From Halorientalis marina (lineage in GTDB: Archaea; Halobacteriota; Halobacteria; Halobacteriales; Haloarculaceae): a DNA stretch of 64,000 bases. Made by a program: the position numbers and the translations under genes. This document shows, one piece after another, positions 1 to 8,798 of the stretch (position 1 is the stretch's first letter; each line of letters opens with the position of its first letter). Location of the stretch: assembly GCF_023028345.1 (NCBI RefSeq), contig NZ_CP095487.1:1612001-1676000 (forward strand), read 5' to 3'. The notes under the pieces are model-generated. The model worked only from the letters and a program-made list of their open reading frames with translations, was not told the origin of the DNA and did not search any database.

Positions 1-413
1 TTGCTCGTCGTCGCCGCGTGGCTCTCCCGGGTCGAAGACTGGCGGTCGTACTCCCCGGTCTAAGAGGTGACGGCGGACTGCTGGACCGTTCCGAGTACGA
101 ACACCGCGAGAAACCGCGGGGAATCAGCCGCTGGCTGACGACGGACATCTTCTCTTGGACCGTGCTGGTCCAGTCCGCGCAGATATTCTTCGCGTTCCCG
201 CTTTTGGGCAGTGCGCTCTTCATGCTGCTGCTGGACCGGAACTTCGCCACGACCCTCTTCGCGGTCGAAGGTGGCAGTCCGATACTGTGGCAACATCTGT
301 TCTGGTTCTTCGGCCACCCCGAGGTGTACATCCTCGTACTCCCGCCCATGGGGCTGATCAGCTACATCCTCCTGCGGTTCTGTGGGCGGAAGCTGTTCGG
401 GTTCAAGTTCGTC
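1..413 (+). pseudogene. Cytochrome c oxidase subunit I remnant (frameshifted, internally deleted, truncated)
   Basis: Fragments of haem-copper oxidase subunit I are laid end to end. Positions 1-63 encode the tail of the N-terminal helix and a [10 protein letters not shown] segment that ends in a stop codon. A shifted frame from about 66 continues with [18 protein letters not shown], which belongs to the same N-terminal region. That jumps directly to [13 protein letters not shown], which in intact proteins lies far downstream, so the middle of the gene is deleted. The diagnostic [15 protein letters not shown] segment, with a copper-ligand histidine region, is present at 301-351. After FKFVV the frame breaks again; the next frame reads a degraded TLALLI. 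The gene cannot make an oxidase subunit. The 5' end lies outside the window. Confidence 0.85.
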
Positions 414-543
414 GTCTGCCGACGCTGGCGCTGCTGATAAACTCTGGTCCTGATGGCAGTGATAATCGAACTCAGTTGCCGTTCATTACTGGATTTGGTG
501 GTGCCAGCAAAGCAAATTCGTGTTGCTAAATTGTCATATGGTA

Positions 544-935
544 TGGTCAAACGTACTATATCCACATCGGGTCACGAGCGGGTACAGGCGCACCCGGAAC
601 AGGCCGAACTCCGTTTCGATGCGAACGGAAACGGCGAATCTGTGGCACTGGCGTGTGCTCCTGCACGGGATATCGAGGCGACAGTATTCGAGTCAATTTC
701 CGATGAATCTGGCCGCACAATCAATTTCCGAGCGGGTGACGATGCGGATTCGTTCTTTTGTTCTGATGAAGAGAACGGCGCGCCCTAATCCGCCACGCAG
801 TCAACTGAGGTCACGTGTATACCTGGGGAGGCAAGCGATATTATCCTCGCAACGACCGATGCTGGAGCGACCGTCAACGATGTCACCACCAGTTCCAGTG
901 AGAGCCGAAAAACGACGAGAAACACCGAAAACATT
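544..935 (+). pseudogene. Probable remnant of a SIMPL (DUF541)-domain protein
   Basis: The open frame at 544-788 starts MVKRTISTSGHERVQAHPEQAELRF, which resembles the first strands of SIMPL-domain proteins (TISVSGxGxVxAxPDxAxL). The similarity fades and the frame stops at 788. A different frame at 828-900 reads EASDIILATTDAGATVNDV, which resembles the C-terminal SIMPL motif (AATAAGATVNDV). Both motifs occur in the right order but too close together and in different frames, so I read this as a decayed gene that has lost its middle. The identification rests on remembered motif similarity over two short stretches. An 81-residue hypothetical protein from the first frame is the alternative. Confidence 0.4.
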
Positions 936-1544
936 TACAAAGTCCAAACCACGACTATATCTAAAATATATAATATTTATAAACTATATCGCTTTCTGAT
1001 TATTTGGCGTCCACTGTACGATCGACTGTTCACGATCTGGTTTCCAGGGACAGTCGACAGTTCCCCCAGGTCGTGTAAGACCCGGATCGCGTTGCCGTCG
1101 ATGGAACCGCGACCTCCTGCATTGAAAAGGCTGTGTGGGGTGCGTGTGAGTTATAAAAATAACGTTTATTGGGTATGTATATATTAAAATAGATGCTAAA
1201 AATAGGGTATTCTGAAAATATTGGTAAAGAAACCCCGCCACCTCGGTAACGGCGCTCCACGCTTCTGAGAGTCTATCCGTGGTATCGTTTTAATGAACGG
1301 CGGTTTCATGTGGTGGGAATCGGGGGGTGCCTGTTAGCGGTTTGGACCGGGTCTCGGAAACACTCACACAGAGACCATTCCAGTATCGAACATACCTTAT
1401 TCGATAATATAGGATACCTATATTTTTTAGAGCTATTGTATTATGGCGCACCGAGAAACTATTGACGAGTTTCAACTGTTCGTCTCCGCAGAATTCGGTC
1501 AAGTGAACATGACCCAGCGGGCGGCGCGACGACCGACTCGCCGA
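936..1544. other. AT-rich intergenic region
   Basis: About 600 bp without a convincing gene separate the left-edge gene debris from the SMC-related gene. Two strongly AT-rich patches, near 953-990 and 1147-1215, stand out against the GC-rich surroundings. Short open frames on the minus strand here show no recognisable domain. I see no tRNA, repeat array or clear terminator. Confidence 0.6.
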
Positions 1545-3479
1545 TCAGATCGTTTCGATTCGTCGCTGGGATTCGACGCCGGCGGCGTCCTCGGGCAGGA
1601 GAGCGGCGACCAGATGTGGGACTTCATCGGCGAAGTACTCGACGAGAGCCGCGATGCGGTCGCTGTCGATGGCCTCGAGCGAGTCCAGCAGCATGAACGG
1701 ACACTCCTCGGCCACGTCGTGGGTCAGATACCCCGCCAGCGCGAACACGAGTCCCGTCACCTCGCGCTCGCTCTCGCTCAGGTTGTCGATCGTGTCCTTG
1801 TAGGCCGAGCCCGACGCCGAGGACCGCACGACGTGGAGATCGAAGGACGTCTTCTGTACCGTCCGCCGCCCCTCTCGTACCTGCCGCTCGACCCGCTCGA
1901 TCCAGATGCGGTCGATGTTCGCGTACCCGAGCAATTCGAGGACCGTATCCATGTTGTCGTTGAACGCCTCGATGGCGTCTTTCTCGAGGCGGTCGATCCG
2001 CGTTCGCAGGTCGGTCAGTTCTGACTGGACGCGGTCGCGCTCGGCCTGCAGCTCCTCGCGATCGTCGATTCGGCGCTCGATACGCTCGATTTCGTCGGTC
2101 ACATCGGCGATGTCGTTCTGGATCCGGTCGATCTCGAACTCGAGCTCGTTGGCCTCCCGGTGGAGTTCGAGCACGTCCTCGTACTCGTCGTTCTCGAGTT
2201 CCGTCACCTCGGCTTCCAGCTCTTCGACGGTTTCCTGGAGCGATGTCTGTCGCGCTTCGAGGTCCGAGATAGTCCCCTCCGTCTCGCTGATCTGCTCGGC
2301 TGTCCGCTCCAAGCGTCGTTCGAGCCGTTCGCGCTCGCGCTGTTGGGTTTCAAGCTCCTGTTTTTCCGACCGGAGGTCGTCGAGATCGGCTTCGATGTCG
2401 TTCACGTCGCCGAGTTTCCGCTGTGAGAGCTCCCGCAGACGGTCGACGGTCTCCTCGATCTGCTCCGTCTCGACGGTTGAGCCACACGTCCAGCAGGTCG
2501 TCGTCCCGTCGTCGAGCAACTGATCAGTCACCGACTCCTGGGTCTCCGTGCCGCCGTCGAGGGCCACCAGCGCGTCGCCGTCGGTCCCGTCGAGCCGCGA
2601 CTCGTTGAACTGGATGACGTTCTGGAGTTCGTTGACCTCGCTCTCGATGCGGCGCTTTCGTTCCCGGTGCCGGTCGATCTCGCTCTCGATGTCCGCGAGG
2701 CGGCCGGCCGGCGTCTCCGGCAGCGCCGCCAGTTCGTCCTCCACCTCCTCCTGTTCCGCCCGGAGCGAGGCGAGCCGTTCGCGCTGGGTTTCGAGGTCGT
2801 ACCGTGCGGACTCAAGGTCCGACCGCGCGTCCCTGAGGTCGTCCAGTTTCGCCTCGAGTTCGGACTGCTCCCGGCGTGACTCGTCGACCTCGGCGTCCGC
2901 AGCCTCGACCTCGTCCTGCTTCGCCGCCAGCTCCGTCCGCTTGTCCTCGAGCCGTGATTCGAGCCGGTGGCGCTCCTCCTCGAGGTCGGGGAGGCGGTCC
3001 TCGAGCTCGTCGAGCTCGTCGATCTGCTCGTCGAACTCTCGTTTCTCCGCTTCCAGGCGCTCGATCTCGGCGTTGATTTCGTCGGTATCGACCGGCCGCA
3101 TGATGGTGTCGCGGAGGACCTCCTGCCGCGCGACTGCCTGTCGGGCCTCGTTCGATTCTAGCAGGAACGCGAAGAGGTCGGCGTCGGTGGTGTCGTCGAG
3201 ATACGGCTCGCCCTCGAACCGGACGCTCGCCCCCGACCCGGCACGGCGGATCGTGCGCGAGTAGGTCTCGCCGTCGATCTCCATCTCGACGGCCCCCTCG
3301 TCGGCGTCGCTTTTCAGCGAGACGTCCTCGCTCCCACAGGCGGCCATGATCGCCTGCAAGAGCGACGTCCGGTTGGTCGCGTTCTGCCCGACGAGCGTGG
3401 TGACGCCCGAGGAGAGCACTACCGTCGTCTCCTCGATACCACCGATATTCCTCGCGGTTAGTCGAATATCTTCTGTCAT
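1545..3479 (-). CDS. Archaea-specific SMC-related protein with zinc hook
   Basis: This 644-residue protein has the layout of a Rad50/SMC-like ATPase. An N-terminal head carries a P-loop variant, GQNATNRTS, at residues 31-39. A long Glu/Arg/Leu-rich coiled coil runs from about 135 to 300, followed by a CWTC zinc-hook at 329-332 and a returning coil to about 500. The C-terminal head has an ABC signature-like LSESEREVTG segment and a Walker B stretch, FMLLDSLEAID, at 595-605. The NATNRTS loop is characteristic of the haloarchaeal archaea-specific SMC-related family. It lies 96 bp downstream of rdfA on the same strand, probably in one transcript. Inferred role: an ATP-driven, DNA- or polymer-tethering protein acting with RdfA; the exact function is unknown to me. 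Confidence 0.85.
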   Translation of the reverse strand: MTEDIRLTARNIGGIEETTVVLSSGVTTLVGQNATNRTSLLQAIMAACGSEDVSLKSDADEGAVEMEIDGETYSRTIRRAGSGASVRFEGEPYLDDTTDADLFAFLLESNEARQAVARQEVLRDTIMRPVDTDEINAEIERLEAEKREFDEQIDELDELEDRLPDLEEERHRLESRLEDKRTELAAKQDEVEAADAEVDESRREQSELEAKLDDLRDARSDLESARYDLETQRERLASLRAEQEEVEDELAALPETPAGRLADIESEIDRHRERKRRIESEVNELQNVIQFNESRLDGTDGDALVALDGGTETQESVTDQLLDDGTTTCWTCGSTVETEQIEETVDRLRELSQRKLGDVNDIEADLDDLRSEKQELETQQRERERLERRLERTAEQISETEGTISDLEARQTSLQETVEELEAEVTELENDEYEDVLELHREANELEFEIDRIQNDIADVTDEIERIERRIDDREELQAERDRVQSELTDLRTRIDRLEKDAIEAFNDNMDTVLELLGYANIDRIWIERVERQVREGRRTVQKTSFDLHVVRSSASGSAYKDTIDNLSESEREVTGLVFALAGYLTHDVAEECPFMLLDSLEAIDSDRIAALVEYFADEVPHLVAALLPEDAAGVESQRRIETI

Positions 3480-3575
3480 AATGATAGTCCTATCAGGCCT
3501 TGAATGGTATTGTAAATAAAAACATCGGACTTGCGCGAATGCCGACTTGCAAATAACAAATATACAGTTGTTATC

Positions 3576-4175
3576 CTATTCTTCGCAATCGCATCCGCCG
3601 TCCTCGAGGAGCGTCGCGATCTTGTACTGGGTGTTACACCCCTCACAGTACACCTGCACGTCGACCAGAACGCGAAAGTCGTCGATCGGCAGGTCGCCGT
3701 TGCTTCGGAGCTGTGCGATCTGTCCGTCGACGACGCTCTCGGTCCGCCCCACCAGTCGGTCGACTCGTTCTCGAACGCTCTCGGTCGTCGTCGCCGACTC
3801 GTGGTCGTACGTGACGTCGCGGATGTCTTTGAGGTACGACCTGATCGCCTGATACGTGACGAAATCGTCCAGTAGGGCATCGACGTCGATTCCAGCCCCT
3901 TCGAGTCGCCGTCGCAACTGGATTCGGTCCCCCTCGCTTACCGCGTCGTCCGCCAGCACCCGGTAGTTGTTCGCCACCTCGCCGTCGACGGGCTGTACGC
4001 CCGCACTCGCCATCGCCTGTTTCAGCAACTGCTGGTTGAACCAGTCCGCGAGGTCGCGAAGGCTCCATCGGTCGTCCTGCCGGGTCCACCGCGTCTCCAG
4101 TTCGAGACCGACACTGTCCAGCTCGTACTCCTCGATCAACCGTCCGACCTTGGACCGCGACGTTCCGTCCGTCAT
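3576..4175 (-). CDS. rdfA: Rod-determining factor RdfA family protein
   Basis: This 199-residue protein opens SKVGRLIEEYELD and continues with ETRW and SLRDLADWFNQQLL, the pattern I know from haloarchaeal RdfA, a factor needed for the rod cell shape in Haloferax. The C terminus is a small zinc-ribbon-like module with cysteines at 177, 180, 195 and 197. The ATG at 4175 is chosen because the family N terminus begins immediately after it; the frame stays open further upstream but encodes low-complexity Arg/Pro-rich residues. The partner downstream is the archaea-specific SMC-related gene. Family assignment is by recalled sequence pattern; a role in cell shape is inferred from family knowledge. 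Confidence 0.75.
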   Translation of the reverse strand: MTDGTSRSKVGRLIEEYELDSVGLELETRWTRQDDRWSLRDLADWFNQQLLKQAMASAGVQPVDGEVANNYRVLADDAVSEGDRIQLRRRLEGAGIDVDALLDDFVTYQAIRSYLKDIRDVTYDHESATTTESVRERVDRLVGRTESVVDGQIAQLRSNGDLPIDDFRVLVDVQVYCEGCNTQYKIATLLEDGGCDCEE

Positions 4176-4639
4176 TGGACGATGTTGATGTGGCGTCCTT
4201 GAAAGTGTTGCGCGAGTGACCGGGCGACCGGGGAGCCGGGTCGCGGCGAGAGCCGGGAGGGACGGTACGACCCCGCTGCCCGCCAGCCGCCGGCCGGTCC
4301 CCCGGTCACCCCGGACCACCGTATACGCCGGTGGCCGAGCGGAACGGTCGCACGGGTTTTGCTAATACTGGAAGTGCCGAAACGGCTACGATATGGGAAT
4401 TTACTATTTGTAGAACAATGTCGGTCGGAAACCTGCACTGCCAGTCGGTGTCGAACGCGGGACCGAGTGACGAAGCGACTCGACTGATTCGGCGTTCTAA
4501 TGGACTTTCGACCGCTTGAGAGGGGCGGTCAGCGAGCGTGATCGGTCCGGCGCGGTTCCCGTCCGACGGCGGCGTCCGCTCCCTCCGGAAGGAGACGGAC
4601 CGTGCGACGAGGCGAGGCCTCGACTAGTCTGTGTTTACA
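4176..4639. other. Divergent intergenic region between rdfA and an IclR gene
   Basis: This 464-bp spacer lies between two divergently transcribed genes and must hold both promoters. A GC-rich imperfect palindrome at 4574-4600 (GTCCG arms closing on CGGAC, with an inner CTCC/GGAG pairing) ends about 40 bp before the IclR start and could be an operator or a hairpin. An AT-rich patch near 4390-4420 is a candidate promoter. No gene is convincing here. Confidence 0.5.
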
Positions 4640-5449
4640 ATGAGCAAAAAAGCTAAGTCAGCGACACGTGAGTATCATCCAATGCTCGGGAACACACCGT
4701 CGCGACAGATCAACTCGGTCCGGACGGCCTTCGAGCTCCTCAACCGGCTACAGGCGCTCGGTGGGGCGACGTCGGCGCAACTGGCCGAGGAACTCCCGCT
4801 CTCGAGGAGTTCGGTCCACAATTACCTCGCGACGCTCGAGATGGATGGCTACGTCGTCAACGACGACGGGACCTACCGGCTCGGGCTCCGGTTTCTGACC
4901 CACGGCGAAGCCGCAAAGAGCATGGTCAGGGTCGAATCCCCCGTCGTCGAGACGCTGGAGGCGGTCGCCGAGGAGGTATCACAGCCGACGTGGTACGTCA
5001 CCGAGGAGTACGGCCGAGGCTACTTCGTGGAGAAGGCGGTCCCTGAGGCCGCCTCGCCCCTCTACGGCAGTGTCGGCAAGCGGTCGTACCTGCACACCCA
5101 CGCGCCCGGGAAGGCCATCCTCGGCCTCGCGGCCGACAAATACGTTGAGCGAATCGCGGAGCATCACGGGCTCCCGGAACACACTCGCAAGACGACGACC
5201 GACCTCGACGAACTCCGTGCCGACCTCGCGGAGGTTTGCGAGCGCGGGTTCGCCGTCAGTGAAGGGGAGACCCTCCTGGGCATTCTGTCGGTCGGGGTGG
5301 CCTATCGGGACGGCGACGACCGGCTGCACGCCATCGGCGTCTTCGGTCACTCGCGGAACTTCGTGGGCGACCGGGCGGAGAGTATCGGTCGCCGACTGGT
5401 CGACACGGTCGACGACATGCAACAGCGGCTTCCGAACGGAGGGGCTTGA
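4640..5449 (+). CDS. IclR family transcriptional regulator
   Basis: This 269-residue IclR protein has an N-terminal winged helix-turn-helix at about residues 20-85, with recognition-helix sequence LSRSSVHNYLATLEMDGYV. A C-terminal effector-binding domain follows, including the family motif RSYLHTHAPGKAIL. IclR proteins are dimeric repressors or activators that sense small catabolic metabolites. The ATG at 4640 is preferred to a GTG three codons upstream. One base after its stop codon begins an acyl-CoA synthetase gene, so the two are very likely co-transcribed and the regulator probably responds to a substrate or product of this cluster. Confidence 0.88.
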   Translation: MSKKAKSATREYHPMLGNTPSRQINSVRTAFELLNRLQALGGATSAQLAEELPLSRSSVHNYLATLEMDGYVVNDDGTYRLGLRFLTHGEAAKSMVRVESPVVETLEAVAEEVSQPTWYVTEEYGRGYFVEKAVPEAASPLYGSVGKRSYLHTHAPGKAILGLAADKYVERIAEHHGLPEHTRKTTTDLDELRADLAEVCERGFAVSEGETLLGILSVGVAYRDGDDRLHAIGVFGHSRNFVGDRAESIGRRLVDTVDDMQQRLPNGGA

Positions 5450-5450
5450 G

Positions 5451-7055
5451 ATGGGCGCCGACGCGGACTCGGTTCGGACGCTCGGGGGCCTCCTCGAGCG
5501 TCGCGCCGCGACGTATGGCGACCGAACGATCTTCCGCTTTTCCGGCGAGACATGTTCCTACGCGGCCCTCGACGCGAGGGCCAACGCGATCGCGAACGAA
5601 CTGTACACGAACGGTGTTGGCCCGGGCGACGCCGTCGCGCTCTACATGTACAACCGCCCGGAGTACCTCTATACGCTGTTTGCCCTCGCGAAGCTCGGTG
5701 CCGTCGCGGTCCCGATCGACACGCGACTCATCGACGAGAAGCTCACGCACGTGCTGACGGAGACGGACTCCGAGATCGTGGTGCTAGACGCCGATACCGA
5801 ACCCGAGTACGACGCTGTCAGAAACGACTTCGGCACGATCGGTACCGAGTTCTTCGTCGGCGAGAAACCGGACGACCGCCCGTACAACGACTTTGATCTG
5901 CTGCTGGAAGGGGAGGAGTCGACGGCCCCGAACGTCGCCGTCGCCGGCGACGACGCCTGCTCGGTGCTGTACGTACAGCGGTACCAGCAACCGACCCCCC
6001 AGGGCGTCGTGCTCCCCCACTACTCCTACGTCCACACGGCCGAGAAGACGGGTCGCGATCTGCTCGATCTCGGCCCGGAGGACTGTCTCTTCACGACGTT
6101 ACCGCTGTACAGCAGCTACCCGATCCAGTCGGGCATCGCAGCGGCGCTGTTCGCCGGCGCCGAGTTCGCCTTCGAGAAGCAGTTCGACAGCGAGCTGTTC
6201 TGGGACTGGATCCGACGATACGACGCGACGCACTTCCTCTATCTGGGCCGGATGCTATCGGTCCTGAACAACAGGGCCGAGAGCGCGGACGACGCCGACA
6301 ACCCGGCGGCGTACGCCCTCGGCCACGGGTTCGGGTTCGAGCGCGACCGGCGACTGATCGCGGACTTCGAGCACCGGTTCGACGTCACGGTGTTCGAGGC
6401 CTACGGTATCACCCCGACTGCGACCCTCGGGACCGCGAACCGACTCGACGACCAGCGGTTCGGGAGCGTCGGGAAACCGTTCTCGCACGTCGAGGTCACG
6501 GTCGTGGACGAGGACGACTGGGAAGTCCCGACCGGCGAAACCGGCGAGATACTCGTTCGCTCGACCGAACCGAACACCATGTTCCAGGGGTTCTACGAAG
6601 ACCCCGAACTCACCGCCGAGGTCTGTCGCAACCAGTGGATTCACACGAACGACATCGGGTACGTCGACGAGGACGGCTACCTCCACTTCGTCGCGAGCAA
6701 GCGCAACACCATCCACCTCGGTCGCGTCGCCGGTCGCATCTCCTCGCTCGAGATCGAGAGCGTCATCGAATCCCAGCCCGCGGTGAAGGAGTCGGTGGTC
6801 CTGGGCGTCTCGACGGGCTCGGGCGGCGAGTCCATCAAGGCCGTCGTCGTCCCTCACGAGGGAGCGAGCGTGAGCCCTATCAACGTGAACGACCACTGCG
6901 AGAAGCAGTTAACCCACCAGAAACTCCCCCGGTACATCGAAGTCCGGAGCGAACTGCCACGCACCGGGTCCGGGAAGATTCGACGGGACGGGCTCGCCGA
7001 TACCTCGTCGGCGGACGTCTGGGACCGAAAGAGCGGGTACGACCTGAACCGCTGA
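5451..7055 (+). CDS. AMP-forming acyl-CoA synthetase with a scrambled phosphate-binding loop
   Basis: This is a 534-residue ANL-superfamily ligase (acid + ATP + CoA to acyl-CoA). Family landmarks include FEAYGITPT (A5), TNDIGYVDEDGY (A7) and the C-terminal catalytic lysine in GSGKIRRD (A10). The P-loop, normally YTSGTTGxPKGV, instead reads VQRYQQPTPQGV at 5973-6008. Shifting the frame by one base across 5974-5997 gives YSGTSNRPP, a recognisable P-loop. A one-base insertion followed by a compensating change has therefore replaced the loop while keeping the rest open. As written the enzyme should bind ATP poorly or not at all; a sequencing error is the other explanation. It starts one base after the upstream IclR gene. 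Confidence 0.85.
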   Translation: MGADADSVRTLGGLLERRAATYGDRTIFRFSGETCSYAALDARANAIANELYTNGVGPGDAVALYMYNRPEYLYTLFALAKLGAVAVPIDTRLIDEKLTHVLTETDSEIVVLDADTEPEYDAVRNDFGTIGTEFFVGEKPDDRPYNDFDLLLEGEESTAPNVAVAGDDACSVLYVQRYQQPTPQGVVLPHYSYVHTAEKTGRDLLDLGPEDCLFTTLPLYSSYPIQSGIAAALFAGAEFAFEKQFDSELFWDWIRRYDATHFLYLGRMLSVLNNRAESADDADNPAAYALGHGFGFERDRRLIADFEHRFDVTVFEAYGITPTATLGTANRLDDQRFGSVGKPFSHVEVTVVDEDDWEVPTGETGEILVRSTEPNTMFQGFYEDPELTAEVCRNQWIHTNDIGYVDEDGYLHFVASKRNTIHLGRVAGRISSLEIESVIESQPAVKESVVLGVSTGSGGESIKAVVVPHEGASVSPINVNDHCEKQLTHQKLPRYIEVRSELPRTGSGKIRRDGLADTSSADVWDRKSGYDLNR

Positions 7056-7176
7056 CGGCCGCACTGCGACTGCAGTTCACTGCCCTCGGACCGAGGGACG
7101 GCGTCGCAGGGTCGCGGCCCTCTTCGGCGGTCGTCGACCGACCGTCGGGGGCCGGACGCGACCGGCGGCGACGCCC

Positions 7177-8247
7177 TCAGAGCGGTTCCTCACCGTCGAT
7201 GATGCGCTGGGCCCAGTCCGCGATGGCGGGCACTCGGTCGCGCATCTTCGGGTACATCGGGTCGTCGGCGTTGCCCTCGAGGTGGCGCCGGAAGAACATC
7301 TCACAGAGCGCAGCCAGTTTGTACACGGCCAGCGCTCGGTAGAATCGGCCGTGGTCGAAGTCGATGCCGGCGACCGTCTCGTACCGGTCGACGAGCTCGC
7401 CGCGAGTCATGTAGCCCTCCCGCTCGGGGATGCGCGTCACGAGCTCCGGGATCGCCGGCTCGGGGTCGGCCGCGTCCCGCCAGTACGTGAGCAGCCACCC
7501 GAGATCGAACCGCGGGTCGCCGCGCGTGCTCAGCTCCCAGTCGAAGATGGCGACGATCTCGGGGTCGTCCGCCGGCGCGAACATCACGTTGTCGAGCTTG
7601 TAGTCCCCGTGGACCAGCGTCTTCGGGTGCGAGTCGGGGACGTTGTCGTCGAGCCAGTCACCGACCGCGGCGATCGTCGGGACCGTCCGCTCCTCGGCCG
7701 TGACCTCGAACGCCCACTCCAACTGCTCGTGCCAGCGACGCACCTGTCGCTCCGTGTACCCCTCGGGGTGCCCGATATCGTCCAGGCCGACGGCTTCGGT
7801 GTCGACCCGGTGGATCTCGGCGAGGCGGTCGACGAGTTCCTCGCCGATCCGCTCGCGTCGCCCGGGCGTCGCGAACCGCTCCGGCTCGCTCTCGCGGACC
7901 ACGTCGCCCGCCGCTCGCTCCATCAGGTAGAAGTCACAGCCGAGGACGTCGTGGTCGTCGCAGGCGAGCACCGTCTTCGGGACCCGGACGTCGGTCCCCT
8001 GTAGCGCGTCCGTCACGTGGTGTTCCCGGAGGACGTCGTGGGCGGTATCGGCCGTCTCGCCGGGCGGCGGACGCCGCAGGACGAGCTCCCGGTCGCCCCA
8101 GGTGACGAACAGCGTCTCGTTGGAGTGTCCCTCCTGGTGGTGTCGGATCCCGTAGTCGTCGACCGGCCCGAGGTGCTCCTCAAGGTACGTCGAGAGCGAC
8201 GCTTCGTCGACGATTCGATTCAGGTAGTCGTCTCCGTCGGCAGTCAT
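7177..8247 (-). CDS. ACAD10/11-type phosphotransferase (APH fold)
   Basis: This 356-residue kinase has the aminoglycoside-phosphotransferase/choline-kinase fold. The catalytic loop is HGDYKLDN at 213-220 and the metal-binding DWE is at 237-239; the N lobe has the family pattern GHSNET and LVLRR. Proteins of this type form the kinase domain of human ACAD10/11 and LvaA of Pseudomonas levulinate catabolism, where they phosphorylate 4-hydroxyacyl-CoA before phosphate elimination by an acyl-CoA dehydrogenase. An acyl-CoA dehydrogenase and an acyl-CoA synthetase lie close by, which supports a similar role here (inference). The ATG at 8247 begins the conserved part. A TATA-like ATATAAA at 8765-8771 lies far upstream. 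Confidence 0.82.
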   Translation of the reverse strand: MTADGDDYLNRIVDEASLSTYLEEHLGPVDDYGIRHHQEGHSNETLFVTWGDRELVLRRPPPGETADTAHDVLREHHVTDALQGTDVRVPKTVLACDDHDVLGCDFYLMERAAGDVVRESEPERFATPGRRERIGEELVDRLAEIHRVDTEAVGLDDIGHPEGYTERQVRRWHEQLEWAFEVTAEERTVPTIAAVGDWLDDNVPDSHPKTLVHGDYKLDNVMFAPADDPEIVAIFDWELSTRGDPRFDLGWLLTYWRDAADPEPAIPELVTRIPEREGYMTRGELVDRYETVAGIDFDHGRFYRALAVYKLAALCEMFFRRHLEGNADDPMYPKMRDRVPAIADWAQRIIDGEEPL

Positions 8248-8798
8248 AGTGCCCCTCGTGTGGATCGGCGTGTTGCCGTCGAACTGATTGCGTGCATAGT
8301 CGATTTCGGCACGGTGACCACGTGTTCGTTGCCCGGGTATCCACAAAACTCCCGGGGTTCGCCGGGACCGTTCGCTCGTTTTCGATCGCAGGCCGCCGGC
8401 AGTGCCGTGAGCGCGATCACCAGTCGTCGACCGACCGTCGCAACGAGACTGTGATCGCCTGCCTGGCGCCTATCGCCCGATTGCTCACGAGGGACCCACG
8501 ACTGTCGGTTAGGTTTTCCATAACCGGCGGCGCGCCGATGCCGCGCGAGAACCGCCTGCAGGGAACGCCTGCGGTCGAAGACACGAACGCCGGTTCCGTT
8601 CGCGTCGAAAACCGGGCAGGCGTGGGAGTGCTGGCAACCTCTCGCGAGGGACGCCCGCCCGCGTTTCGACAGACCTGTGTGGTGCCCGGACGAGACGTGG
8701 TTAACGATGGTGTCGTCTGTACTGACGACTGACGCCCGAGCAGGTGAATTTCCGAGACGGACAATATAAACCTTGTGGCGAGCCGATACCGCCGCGTT
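8248..8798. other. Intergenic spacer with minus-strand TATA-like box
   Basis: About 550 bp separate two minus-strand genes. A TATA-like stretch around 8763-8774 points toward the phosphotransferase gene but would leave a leader of several hundred bases. A 64-codon plus-strand frame starting at 8538 encodes nothing I recognise. I see no RNA gene or repeat. Confidence 0.45.

Noticed and set aside
1443..2024. Long plus-strand frame opposite the SMC-related gene
   Set aside because: It is the shadow of the coiled-coil gene: composition follows the reverse strand and no domain is visible.
4574..4600. Transcription terminator
   Set aside because: The palindrome lies upstream of a gene start in a divergent spacer and has no following T-tract, so an operator or chance hairpin is more likely.
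8538..8732. 64-codon plus-strand frame in the spacer
   Set aside because: No family resemblance and no promoter at leaderless distance; cannot be supported.
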